DNA of 64,000 nucleotides from Sphingomonas sp. 7/4-4 (GTDB lineage Bacteria > Pseudomonadota > Alphaproteobacteria > Sphingomonadales > Sphingomonadaceae), in assembly GCF_027941955.1 (NCBI RefSeq), contig NZ_CP115960.1:4220001-4284000 (forward strand). Direction: 5' to 3'. Each line of letters opens with the position of its first letter. The first letter of the stretch is position 1. Below are positions 47,638 to 56,547 of the stretch, one piece after another. The notes under the pieces were generated by a model. The model was not told the DNA's origin, searched no databases, and saw only the letters and a program-made list of their open reading frames with translations. The position numbers and the translations under genes are program-made.

Positions 47638-48752
47638 GTTTCCGCTCCGGGCGTGTGATGTCGGGAATAAGCGGCCTCGACGGCATCGAGCACCGAATCT
47701 GTCGGCGTTTCGTCGAGCAGGCCGGCGCGCAGCAGCGCCGAGGCCTCGGTCTGGAAGGCGATCGCGTGGTTGTGCCGTGGACGGATCAAGGCCGCCTCGA
47801 TCGTCGCGCGCGTCGCGCTGTAGAAGCCCCCGGCGGCGGCATCGATCCGCGGATCGGTCCAGGCGGATCGCAGCGACGGCTGGCCGTCATGCGCGGGAAT
47901 GAAATCGCGCTGCACGGCATCAGACATCAGCCAGCGCAGATGATCGAGCAATTGCGGCGTCACCTTCGCGCGGCGCGACACGGCGATGCCGGTGCCGCCC
48001 AGTGTCGATCCGATCCGGCCACCGGGCCCGCGCGGCGCGTCGGCATAGGCTATCGCCCCGCGTGCGGAGTAATTCACGTAGCCGTAGATCAATGGGCACA
48101 GCGCTGGCCCGTCGCCTGATGCCATCGCTTCAAGCATCGCGATCGGATTGAGTCCCGCCGCGGCGCGCGTGGTGTCACTGGTGAGACGCATCAGGATCGC
48201 ATAGGCTTCGCGGGCGATTCCGCGGTCGATGAAGTGGTCCCGTGGTTGCGGCGGTTCGGCGTCGAGCGCGCCGCACACCGACTGGAAGCTGAGCGCTGCG
48301 TGCGGGCCGGCAAGCGACAATGCGACCGGCACGCGTTCGGCGAGCGCGATCACTTCCTCCCAGCTGGCCGGCGGCGCTTCGGCGAAGTCGCGGCGACAGG
48401 CCATCACCTGCGTCGCGGCATCGAGCGGCAGCGCCCAGTGCCGGCCTGCATAAAGATAGCTCACCAGCGACCGGCCGATCGCCGCGTCGCTCAAATGCAC
48501 GAATTCTTCCGCCGCGAAGAGGTCCTCGAGTGGGACGAGGCAATCGGCCGCGACTGCCTCGCCGACATGCGGATGATCGAGCACGACAAGGTCGTAGAGC
48601 GCGCATTGCTCGGCGATCGATCGTGACTCGAAGCCTTCGAGCGAGTGCTTGTCCCACACGATTGCGACGTCGCGCGCAGCTTCCGCCGCTGCGGCGAGCG
48701 CATTGTAGCCGCGCGGGTGATCCCAGGTCAGACCGCGATATTCGGAGGTCAT
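47634..48752 (-). CDS. Solute-binding-protein-like protein without signal peptide
   Basis: A 372-residue protein with the fold pattern of family 1 sugar-binding proteins (LVVLDHPHVGEAVAADCLVPLEDL, ALPLDAATQVMACRRDF, PASWEEVIALAERVPVALSLAGP, GGTGIAVSRRAKV). It begins MTSEYRGLTWDHPRGYNALAAAAEAA, with no hydrophobic leader, and no ABC permease is nearby. Both ends overlap neighbours by ATGA, so the start is firm. Probably cytoplasmic; perhaps a carrier or helper for the CoA transferase. Confidence 0.72.
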   Translation of the reverse strand: MTSEYRGLTWDHPRGYNALAAAAEAARDVAIVWDKHSLEGFESRSIAEQCALYDLVVLDHPHVGEAVAADCLVPLEDLFAAEEFVHLSDAAIGRSLVSYLYAGRHWALPLDAATQVMACRRDFAEAPPASWEEVIALAERVPVALSLAGPHAALSFQSVCGALDAEPPQPRDHFIDRGIAREAYAILMRLTSDTTRAAAGLNPIAMLEAMASGDGPALCPLIYGYVNYSARGAIAYADAPRGPGGRIGSTLGGTGIAVSRRAKVTPQLLDHLRWLMSDAVQRDFIPAHDGQPSLRSAWTDPRIDAAAGGFYSATRATIEAALIRPRHNHAIAFQTEASALLRAGLLDETPTDSVLDAVEAAYSRHHTPGAET

Positions 48753-49938
48753 GCGTGCTGGCGGACCACACCCGATTCGACCAGCCGATCGATCGCGTCG
48801 CGGTCCAGCCCCAGCTCGGCCAGCACCTCACGGCTATGCTCGCCGACCAAGGGCGCACCGCGGTCGATCTGCGACGGAGTTTTCGAAAAGCGGATCGGGA
48901 AGCCCGGCGTCTTTACCCGGCCTTCGGTCGGATGGTCATATTCGACGAAGGTGCCGTTGTGCTTGATCTGCGGATCGTCGACGAGCTCGGCATAACCATA
49001 AACCGGGCCGGCCCAGATATCGACTGCGCGAAAGCGTTCGAGCCATTCTTCGCTGGTTGCCGTCAGCAACTTCGCCTTCACGTGGGCGAAGATCGCGTCG
49101 CGATGCGTCCAGCCATCGGTCTGGTCGTCCATGTCGGCGAAGAACGGGTCGTCGAGCAGCGCACCGAGCTTGGCGAGCGGGGCCATCGCCAGGGTGACAT
49201 AGCCGTCGCTCGTCTGGAACACGCCGTACGGCGCGCGGATATAGCTGTGGGCGTGCGCCTCGGCCGAGCGCGTCTGTGGCTTGCCGCCGACCGTGAACAC
49301 CGACAATTCCTGCATCTGGATCGTCGTGATCGCATCGAGCATGTTGATCTGGACCAACTGACCCTCGCCCGTACGTTCGCGGTGAAACAAGGCGGCGAGC
49401 GCGCCTTCGAACGCCGAGTAGGCAGTCACCGCGTCGACCAGATATTGCCCGGCCGGGGAGGGGGCTGCCCTTCCGCGCCCGCCGACAGCATCGCGCCCGA
49501 CATGCCCTGCAGCAGCAGATCCTGCCCGGGATAGCTGCGATAGGGGCCGTCTTCGCCATAACCCGACATCGAGATGTAGATCAGCCGCGGATTGATCGCC
49601 GACAGCGTCGCATAGTCGACGCCCAGCCGCTCGGCGACGCCGGGGCGGTAATTCTGCAGGAAAACGTCGGCGGTCTTGACCATCTCGACCAGCAACGCCT
49701 TGCCCTCGGCCGCCTTGAGATCGACCGCGAGCGAGCGCTTGTTGCGGTTGAGCGACAGGAACGAGACGTTGATCTGGTTGCCGGTCGCGCCGCCGGCGGC
49801 GGCGTGGCGCTGCCATTCGCCCGAAATCGGCTCGACCTTGATGACGTCGGCCCCGAGATCGCCCAGCCGCTGCGCGGCGAACGGTCCGGCCATCGCGATC
49901 GAGCAGTCGAGCACGCGGATGCCGCTGAGGATATTCAT
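48749..49938 (-). CDS. CaiB/BaiF-type (family III) CoA-transferase (frameshift)
   Basis: A 396-residue family III CoA-transferase after restoring one base in the G runs 49455-49464: GIRVLDCSIAMAGPFAAQRLGDLGADVIKVE, NRNKRSLAVDLK, ADVFLQNYRPG with the conserved region before the catalytic aspartate, and AYSAFEGALAALFHRERTGEGQ. It moves CoA between acids. Start 49938; the SDR stop lies 14 bases upstream. A CoA step is unexpected in a sugar locus. Confidence 0.87.
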
Positions 49939-49952
49939 GTATCGTTGGTCCT

Positions 49953-50699
49953 TCAGGCCATGACCCAGCCGCCGTTCACGTGCAGCGTCTGGCCGGTGAT
50001 GAAACTCGCCTCGTCGGAGGCGAAGAAGGCGATCGCCGCGGCGATGTCCTCGGCCGATCCGCGGCGCTTGATCGCCTGCGCGTCGAGCACCATGCGGTTA
50101 TAGCCTTCGGGATCGGGGTGGATTTTCTCGGCGTCGGTGGGGAAGGCGCCGGGCGCGATCGCGTTGACGGTTACGCCGTACGGACCGAATTCGCGCGCCC
50201 ATGCCCGGGTCAGGCCGATCAATGCGCCCTTCGACGCGACATAGGGTGACAGGTTCGCCCAGCCGCCCGAGATGGTGATGCTCGATATGTTGACGATGCG
50301 CCCGAACCCACGCGCGCGCATTCTCGGCAGCGCGGCCTGCACCGCGACGATCCCGGCATCGACGTTCACCCGCTGGACGAGCTGGTGCTCTTCGATCGAA
50401 TAGTCCTCGAACGGTTTCGAGGGATAGATCGCGGCGTTGTTGACCACGACATCGAAGCCGCCGAGCTCGGCGATCAGCCGGTCGAGCTCTGCTCGGAAAC
50501 CCGCAAGGTCCGACAGGTCCGCGGTAGACACGACGAGCCGTCCGGTCTCGATCGCGGCCGCGGCTTCGCGCAGTTTCGCGACCTTGGCCGGGTCGTTGTC
50601 GATCGCGACCACCGTCGCCCCCCGCCGCATCAGCAACAGGCTGGTATCGAGGCCGAGACCGCCGGCCGCGCCGGTGTAGAGGATCGTGCGGCCCTTCAT
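49953..50699 (-). CDS. SDR-family oxidoreductase (sugar dehydrogenase type)
   Basis: A 248-residue short-chain dehydrogenase: TGAAGGLGLDTSLLL, NNAAIYPSKPFEDYS, NISSITISGG with catalytic serine, YVASKGA and NAIAPGAFPT. Start 50699 (MKGRTILY) overlaps the DUF4432 stop as ATGA; the longer reading upstream is out of context. Probably oxidises an aldose or sugar acid at the entry of the operon's pathway. Confidence 0.87.
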   Translation of the reverse strand: MKGRTILYTGAAGGLGLDTSLLLMRRGATVVAIDNDPAKVAKLREAAAAIETGRLVVSTADLSDLAGFRAELDRLIAELGGFDVVVNNAAIYPSKPFEDYSIEEHQLVQRVNVDAGIVAVQAALPRMRARGFGRIVNISSITISGGWANLSPYVASKGALIGLTRAWAREFGPYGVTVNAIAPGAFPTDAEKIHPDPEGYNRMVLDAQAIKRRGSAEDIAAAIAFFASDEASFITGQTLHVNGGWVMA

Positions 50700-51877
50700 G
50701 CCGTGCGTCCGGGAATCGCGGGGAAATTGCCGGTCGGCTGGGGATATTCGTCGTCGGGCTGGCGTGCGATGCGTTCGATCCGGGCGACGGCGTCGGACAC
50801 GGCTGCGGCATCGGGCAGGATGCGCAGAACCGTGTCGTAGCGGCGCTCGTCGCCATGCTCGAGCCAGATCAACTCGCCGCGCTCGCGCGCGAATTCCTTG
50901 CCGAGGACGTGATTGGTCGAAGGCTCGATCCCCATCGCATAATGGCCGGCGTGGAAGTTCTGCCACTGGTACATTGCCGGGAACTGGCTCTTGAGCGTCT
51001 CGACCTCGAAGCCGAAGCCGAGCCGCTCGTTGACCAAGGCTACGTTGACCCGGCCATCGCCGTCGGCGGCCATGTCGTGCTGCCAAACCTGCTCGTGGAA
51101 ATTGACGATCGGAGCGGGCACGGTGCGATAGCCGACGGCCTGCGCCTCATACTGATCCGCATGCGCCGCCCACAAAACCTCGCGGATCGGCGCGACGTAG
51201 CGCGATCCTTCGGCGAGCACCGGATGGCTGACATTGATGTGATAGCAATACATGTGCGGGGTCCGGTAGAAGCCGTGATTGACCACGCGATCGTGCATGC
51301 GGATCTCGTCGCTGCCGACACTTGCCTCGATGCGGCGGATCAGGTGCAGGTCCTCGCCGAACACCGTCGATTGCTGGACCACGCCCTCGGCCCACAGCAC
51401 GCACTCGTCGCCGTCCCAGCGCTCGCCATAGCCGGTGAGGCGCGCGGGAATCGTGCCGACACGGCCGTGCAGCGACGAGGAGACGGTCTTGCGCGGACCG
51501 TAGAAATAATGGCCTGCGGGGTCGTCGTGCATGAACAAAGTGTGGTCGAGGCCGCAGGTGATGTTGAGGCCGGACATCGAGCGGAACCAGCCGAGCCCGC
51601 CTTCGCCTTCATAATCGTGGAGTCCGGGGTTGCGGAAACCCGATGGCGAGTGCCAGCCGATCGCGCGGCCGGCGTGTTCGCATTCGGCGATGTCCATCGC
51701 GCGATCGACCAGCACAGTGAAGCGCAGGCCGGTGCCGGTGCGGAATTCGAGCCGGCGGACGCCGCGCTCGACCCCGTCGCCAAGCGTCGAAAGCTGCACG
51801 CCGGCGAATTGCGACAGGCTGCCGGTCCGCTCGGCGAGCGCCCGCCGCGACAATGTCTCGCCGAACAGCGTGACCAC
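50696..51877 (-). CDS. DUF4432 aldose 1-epimerase-like protein
   Basis: A 393-residue beta-sandwich protein of the DUF4432 group: GSLSQFAGVQLSTLGDGVERGVRRLEFRTGTGL, DRAMDIAECEHAGRAIGWHSPSGF, HMYCYHINVSHPVL and WQNFHAGHYAMGIEPSTNHVLG. The GTG at 51877 is preferred: GGAGGGG lies before it and the next residues match the usual family start, while the reading from 51940 covers a regulon B operator. First gene of the eight-gene operon; likely presents the right anomer of a sugar. Confidence 0.82.
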   Translation of the reverse strand: MVTLFGETLSRRALAERTGSLSQFAGVQLSTLGDGVERGVRRLEFRTGTGLRFTVLVDRAMDIAECEHAGRAIGWHSPSGFRNPGLHDYEGEGGLGWFRSMSGLNITCGLDHTLFMHDDPAGHYFYGPRKTVSSSLHGRVGTIPARLTGYGERWDGDECVLWAEGVVQQSTVFGEDLHLIRRIEASVGSDEIRMHDRVVNHGFYRTPHMYCYHINVSHPVLAEGSRYVAPIREVLWAAHADQYEAQAVGYRTVPAPIVNFHEQVWQHDMAADGDGRVNVALVNERLGFGFEVETLKSQFPAMYQWQNFHAGHYAMGIEPSTNHVLGKEFARERGELIWLEHGDERRYDTVLRILPDAAAVSDAVARIERIARQPDDEYPQPTGNFPAIPGRTA

Positions 51878-51897
51878 CAGCCCCTCCAACGCCAATT

Positions 51898-51915
51898 TAT
51901 AAGACGTATGATGTC
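51898..51915. promoter_or_regulatory. Operator, regulon B
   Basis: TATAAGACGTATGATGTC, the mirror form of the site at 41787, directly before the eight-gene operon. Confidence 0.6.
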
Positions 51916-51966
51916 TAACCGGCGATACCGTGGCCGTCAATCGGGAGCCCGTACACCTTGTTCTAT

Positions 51967-51990
51967 GACGACATATGATATTATGTTTGG
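51967..51990. promoter_or_regulatory. Operator, regulon B (weaker)
   Basis: Contains GACATATGATATTATGTTTG, whose reverse strand carries ACATAATATCATATGTC. It lies before the apiosidase-like gene in the same divergent region. Confidence 0.5.
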
Positions 51991-52030
51991 CGCCGAATGC
52001 AGCTCATAAAGATGTGTCGGGGAGAGAATC

Positions 52031-53608
52031 GTGGCGGTTTCGCGCAGGACGATGTTGGGAGCGACGCTGGGAACGGGTGCGGCGGCGCTGATGCCGCAAG
52101 CCTCCGCCGCGCCGGCCGCGACCGTCGAACGCTGGGGCCTGTACGAGATCCGGCTGGACGGGCCCGACGCTGGCCATCCGTTCGACGACGTCCAGCTCAC
52201 AGCCACCTTCGAATCCGCGAGAAAACGGATCACGATTCCCGGCTTCTATGATGGCGGCGGCGTGTATCGCATCCGCTTCAGCCCGCCGGAGCTCGGCGGC
52301 TGGACTTGGCGGACGACGAGCAACGCGGCTGCGCTCGACGGTCGCAGCGGCGCCGTCGAAAGCATTGCGCCCCGACCGGGCAATCGCGGCCCGGTCCGTA
52401 TGACGCCGGACGGCTATCACTTCGTCTACGCGGACGGCACGCCCTATCGGCCAATCGGCACCACCGCTTATTCGTGGGCGCTGCAATCCGACGCGCGCTG
52501 CGCCGAGACGCTCGCCACCCTTAAGGCGGGGCCGTTCAACAAGATCCGCATGTGCGTGTTCCCCAACGTGCCGTCGGTCGCGACCGATCCGTTCGTGCGC
52601 ACGGGGAGCGGGTCGAAGGACTGGGATCCGACCCGGCTCGACCCTGCTTATTTCCGGCGCTTCGAGGACCGCATCCGGCGGCTCGGCGAGCTGGGCATCG
52701 AGGCGGACGTCATCCTGTTCCACCCCTATGACAAGAAGCGCGGCTATTCGGGCATGCGGCGCGCCGACGACGAGCGGTACCTGCGCTACGTGGCGGCGCG
52801 CTTCGGGGCGTTCCGCAACGTCTGGTGGTCGATGGCCAACGAATATGACATCGTCGAAGGCAAGGTGGTCGCCGACTGGGATCATCTCTTCGAGGTGCTG
52901 GTGGCGGCCGATCCGCACGACCGACTGCGCTCGATCCATCAGCTCGACGTCTATTACGACCATCGCAAGCCGTGGATCACCCATGCGAGCATCCAGCATG
53001 GCGCTGCGGTGCTCGACGACGGCCGGGTCCATCCGCACCGCAACTTCGCGCAGAAAGCAGTGATCTTCGACGAGGTGATCTACGAAGGGAATTCGGACAA
53101 ACGCTGGGCGCGGTTGACCGGCGAACAACTGGTCGAGCGTTTCTGGTGGGGAACCGTGGGCGGCGCCTATGTCGGGCATGGCGAAGTGATCACCGACAGC
53201 GGCGACCCCGATCATTCATGGCTGGGGCAGGGCGGGCGCCTGCGCGGCACGAGCCCGCCGCGCCTGGCCTTCCTCCGCCGCATCCTCGAAAGCGGGCCGC
53301 TGCCTGGCATCGATCCGATCCAGCAATTCTGGGACTATCACCTCGGCGGGCGCGATTTCAGCTGGTATCTGAAGTATTTCGGCAGCGCGCAGCCGACGGA
53401 GTGGGCAGTCGTCCTGCCGACGCGTGCCAAGGATCCGCACAACAGCTTTCGCATCGACGTGATCGATACCTGGAACATGACGATCACTCCGGTCGACCGG
53501 GTGTTCCGCATGGCCCAGCTCAACGAATATGACGTGCACGACCCGCAGCGCCCGACGATCACGCTGCCGGGCAAACCCTATATCGCGGTTCGCGTGACCA
53601 AGGTTTGA
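52031..53608 (+). CDS. Secreted DUF5060/DUF4038-type glycoside hydrolase (apiosidase-like)
   Basis: A 525-residue enzyme with a Tat leader (SRRTMLGATLGTGAAALMPQASA) and GTG start after GGAGAG. Residues about 31-115 form a DUF5060-like beta domain; then DGTPYRPIGTTAYSW, a barrel with MCVFPNVPS, WSMANEYDIVEGK (acid/base candidate) and VIFDEVIYEG (nucleophile candidate), and a C-terminal beta domain. The barrel is of the DUF4038 group to which apiosidases (GH140) belong. Apiose genes follow at once, which supports this reading. Confidence 0.7.
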   Translation: MAVSRRTMLGATLGTGAAALMPQASAAPAATVERWGLYEIRLDGPDAGHPFDDVQLTATFESARKRITIPGFYDGGGVYRIRFSPPELGGWTWRTTSNAAALDGRSGAVESIAPRPGNRGPVRMTPDGYHFVYADGTPYRPIGTTAYSWALQSDARCAETLATLKAGPFNKIRMCVFPNVPSVATDPFVRTGSGSKDWDPTRLDPAYFRRFEDRIRRLGELGIEADVILFHPYDKKRGYSGMRRADDERYLRYVAARFGAFRNVWWSMANEYDIVEGKVVADWDHLFEVLVAADPHDRLRSIHQLDVYYDHRKPWITHASIQHGAAVLDDGRVHPHRNFAQKAVIFDEVIYEGNSDKRWARLTGEQLVERFWWGTVGGAYVGHGEVITDSGDPDHSWLGQGGRLRGTSPPRLAFLRRILESGPLPGIDPIQQFWDYHLGGRDFSWYLKYFGSAQPTEWAVVLPTRAKDPHNSFRIDVIDTWNMTITPVDRVFRMAQLNEYDVHDPQRPTITLPGKPYIAVRVTKV

Positions 53609-53641
53609 CGCACCGTTACCCGGCGGCGCAATTGGATGCGT

Positions 53642-54409
53642 TCAGGCAATTTCCTTTTGACCGGCGAAGCCCATGGCAGCGCTCGCCTGCTTCGCTGCGT
53701 TTTGGACATGGGGCATCAGCATCTCGAGCCGCGCGTCATCGACATATTGCGCGACACTCGCCACGCTCAACGCGCCGACAATGGCCCCGCTGGCATCGCG
53801 AATGGGGGCGGCGACGGCCCGGATCATGTCGGGCGGCGGTCCATGATGGACCACCACCCCCACGGCCGCGTGCCGGCGCATTTCCGCTTCGATCTCGCTC
53901 GTGAAGGGGATGTCGGCAGCTTCGAAGTGCTTCTGCCAACTCTTCGCGTCCTCATCGAGCATCAACGTCTTGCCAAGGCTGGTTTCGGCAAGGCGGCGCC
54001 GGGTGCCTGCCGGGGTCGATACGATCACGCGCTGTTGCCCCGGATTCCGAAGCAGATGGAGCGACTCGTCGCCCTCCCGCCGGCCGAGGAACGAGCAAAG
54101 TCCGGTCTCTTCCGAAAGTCGCTCGAGCACCGGCGCAGTCGTGGAGATCAGGTCGATCTTCCCGCGTGCGGCGGAGCCCAATTGCATCAGCTTGGGCCCC
54201 AGCCGCAGCATTCCGGACGAGGAGATCAGGAACCCCCGGGACAGCAGGGCCTGCACCATCCTGGCGGTCGTGCTTCTGGTAAGGCCGCTTTGCTCCGACA
54301 GGTCGTGAAGCCGCATGGGCTGGCGGGCAACGGCGTCGAGCAGGCTCAGCCCGCGCTCCAGCGTCTGCGCGCCATGCTTGTTGCTCGGGCCCGGCTCAGC
54401 ATCGATCAT
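53642..54409 (-). CDS. IclR-family transcriptional regulator
   Basis: A 255-residue regulator: winged helix (QTLERGLSLLDAVARQPMRLHDLSEQSGLTRSTTARMVQALLSRGFL) and an effector domain (LERLSEETGLCSFLGRREGDES, GKTLMLDEDAKSW, AVAAPIRDASGAIVGALSVAS). Start 54409 overlaps the isomerase stop as ATGA, so the two are co-transcribed. Likely senses a sugar or acid of the apiose block. Confidence 0.88.
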   Translation of the reverse strand: MIDAEPGPSNKHGAQTLERGLSLLDAVARQPMRLHDLSEQSGLTRSTTARMVQALLSRGFLISSSGMLRLGPKLMQLGSAARGKIDLISTTAPVLERLSEETGLCSFLGRREGDESLHLLRNPGQQRVIVSTPAGTRRRLAETSLGKTLMLDEDAKSWQKHFEAADIPFTSEIEAEMRRHAAVGVVVHHGPPPDMIRAVAAPIRDASGAIVGALSVASVAQYVDDARLEMLMPHVQNAAKQASAAMGFAGQKEIA

Positions 54410-55404
54410 CGCGCGTGGCCCGGCCCCGACTGGAACAAGGCGGCGCGCGCGAGATCGAGGGCGGCAACCGCGTCCTGCTTCGCCTGGGCCGCGCGCATTG
54501 CGTCGAAGTCGAGACGGTCGAGTGCGCCCTCGATATGCTTGAGGAAGCCGATCGCGCTTTTCGCGGCGCCGACGCAATCCTCGCGGAACGGGAACTGGTC
54601 GAGCTGCCAGACGCCTTCCCATTTGTTCTTGCGCAGCGTGTAGAAGAATTCGAACAATTCGATCGGATGCACCGAGCCGGCGATCATGTCGTCGTCCCAG
54701 CCACGGAGGTTGTCGTTGACGTCCATGCCGAACAGCCGGCCATGGTCGATCGCCAGCTGGGCCGCGTCGGCCGGGGATTCACCGCCGTAGAGCGAATGGC
54801 CGAAATCGAGCAGGATGCCGACATTGGGAAGGCCGATCTTCTCGATGCCCAGCAAGGTGCGCGCCACGCTGTCGAAGCTCATATGGTTGCGTGGCTCGCG
54901 CGGCTTATATTCGATGACGAACTGCAGGTCGGGATTGGCCTGGGCAAGCTCGCCCACCCCGTCCATGCTCATCCGCCACAGATCGCCGTGATCGACCTGG
55001 AAGGGATAGTCCCAGCCGTCCTGACCCGGCCAGAGCTTGACGTATTTCGCGCCGAAGCGGCGGACGACATTGGCGGCGTCGGTGATCAATTCGTTGGCGC
55101 GGCGGCGCACGCCCGGATCGGGATTGGTGAAGGCGCCGCGCACGAATTCGCGGGTGTAGATCTCCGGGGTGATGCCGATCACGTCGAGCTTGTTGCGCTT
55201 GAGCGCGGCTTCGACGGCGGCGAAATCGGTCTCTCCGCCCGGGAAGGGATAGTTGATGTCGACCACCGAGAGATCGCCCACCTGCCCGGCGAGGTCGATC
55301 ATCTCGATCAGCGAGCGCGGCGGGCCATAGCCGTCGGTCGCATAGCGATCGACATAGGTCGCGAAATGCCAGATTCCCGCACCAAATTTCTGCTCGCCCG
55401 TCAT
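54406..55404 (-). CDS. Sugar isomerase/epimerase (xylose-isomerase-like barrel), likely D-apiose isomerase
   Basis: A 332-residue AP-endonuclease-2/xylose-isomerase-type barrel: GAGIWHFATYVDRYATDGYGP, KYVKLWPGQDGWDYPFQ, FVIEYKPREPRNH, ILLDFGHSLYGGESPADA and FGMDVNDNLRGWDDD give the metal and base residues (Glu, Asp/His, Asp). Together with the kinase and split transketolase it fits the known D-apiose route: apiose to apulose, apulose 4-phosphate, then transketolase cleavage. Confidence 0.8.
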   Translation of the reverse strand: MTGEQKFGAGIWHFATYVDRYATDGYGPPRSLIEMIDLAGQVGDLSVVDINYPFPGGETDFAAVEAALKRNKLDVIGITPEIYTREFVRGAFTNPDPGVRRRANELITDAANVVRRFGAKYVKLWPGQDGWDYPFQVDHGDLWRMSMDGVGELAQANPDLQFVIEYKPREPRNHMSFDSVARTLLGIEKIGLPNVGILLDFGHSLYGGESPADAAQLAIDHGRLFGMDVNDNLRGWDDDMIAGSVHPIELFEFFYTLRKNKWEGVWQLDQFPFREDCVGAAKSAIGFLKHIEGALDRLDFDAMRAAQAKQDAVAALDLARAALFQSGPGHAR

Positions 55405-55475
55405 TATTCGTCCTCTTGATTGACGCGCTCAGTGCTGGCCGAGCGCCGAATTGCCTGGCCGGCGTCCGATCCGGC

Positions 55476-56267
55476 TCACGAAGCGATCACCACCTTCACG
55501 CCCGCATCCTCGAACGCGGCGCGATCCTCGTCGCGGATCCCCTCGTCGGTCACCAGCGCATGGACGAGCTCGATCCCGCCGAGCGAAGAGAAGGAGCGGC
55601 GGCCGATCTTGCTGCTGTCTGCGACGAGGATGACTTCGCTGGCCGACGAGATCATCGCGCGCTTCACCGAAATGTCGGACAGCGAGGGGAAGGTAAGGCC
55701 CGCCTCGATCGAAACCGCCGCGGTGGCGAGGAACAGCTTCTGCGCGAACAGGCCATGGAAATAGTCGGCCGAGCGCTCGCCGCTCAGCGACAAAGTCGGC
55801 GCCTTGAAATGGCCGCCCGGCATATGGACCTCGAAGGTCTGGAGCCCGCCGAGCACCAACGCGATGTTGAGCGCATTGGTGATGATGGTCAGCCCTTCGC
55901 GATCCGTGAGGTGCGTAGCGATTTCGGTCACCGTGGAGCCCGAATCGAGGATCACGGTTTCTCCGTCCGCCACCATCGCGGCGGCGGCGCGTCCAATCCG
56001 GCGCTTGGCGTCCATGTGGATCATGTGATGCAGCGCCATCGCCTGGACCTGCTGAGTCACCGACTTGAGAAAGGCGCCGCCATGCTCGCGCACGATATGG
56101 CCTTCGATCTCCAGCTTCTCGAGGTCCTGCCGGACCGTAACCTCGGATACGCCAAAGGCTTCGGCGAGGGTGCGGACCCGCGCGGTCCCTTCCTCTTGCA
56201 GCCATTCGAGGATCTTCATGCGGCGTGCTTCGCCAAGCAGACCGTGGGTCGTCGGCCGCGCCATCAT
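55476..56267 (-). CDS. DeoR-family transcriptional regulator
   Basis: A 263-residue DeoR regulator: helix-turn-helix RMKILEWLQEEGTARVRTLAEAFGVSEVTVRQDLEKLEIEGHIVREHGGA and the sugar-phosphate domain DGETVILDSGSTVTEIATHL and DSSKIGRRSFSSLGGI. It is divergent from the transketolase-kinase operon. It probably responds to apulose phosphate or another phosphorylated sugar. Candidate sites lie at 56457-56492. Confidence 0.9.
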   Translation of the reverse strand: MMARPTTHGLLGEARRMKILEWLQEEGTARVRTLAEAFGVSEVTVRQDLEKLEIEGHIVREHGGAFLKSVTQQVQAMALHHMIHMDAKRRIGRAAAAMVADGETVILDSGSTVTEIATHLTDREGLTIITNALNIALVLGGLQTFEVHMPGGHFKAPTLSLSGERSADYFHGLFAQKLFLATAAVSIEAGLTFPSLSDISVKRAMISSASEVILVADSSKIGRRSFSSLGGIELVHALVTDEGIRDEDRAAFEDAGVKVVIAS

Positions 56268-56456
56268 TCAGTTCTCCAACAGCGTCGCGCCATGCGATGC
56301 CGGAGCTGGTCTAGCATGACCGCGCCGAGGGTCATCCCGGCATTGACGCCGAATAGTGGCACGCCTCTTACCCTCTTCCCGAACAGGCGGCTCAAGGCGG
56401 CCGCCGCCGGCTCTTTGCTACGCCGCACGCATCGGAATAGTCAAATGCATGCTTGT

Positions 56457-56492
56457 CATTTTCGTGAAAAAAGAAATAAACGAAGAAAATCG
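56457..56492. promoter_or_regulatory. Candidate DeoR operator region
   Basis: An A/T-rich stretch in GC-rich surroundings with CATTTTCGTGAAA and, on the other strand, CGATTTTCTTCGTTT. Such TTTTCG-type half-sites are usual for DeoR repressors. It lies 56-91 bases before the transketolase start. The rest of the 280-base gap shows nothing else. Confidence 0.45.
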
Positions 56493-56547
56493 CAATACCT
56501 CGTAAGCGCATTGCAAGCGCCACGGGCCAGCATCACGACGTGAGGAC

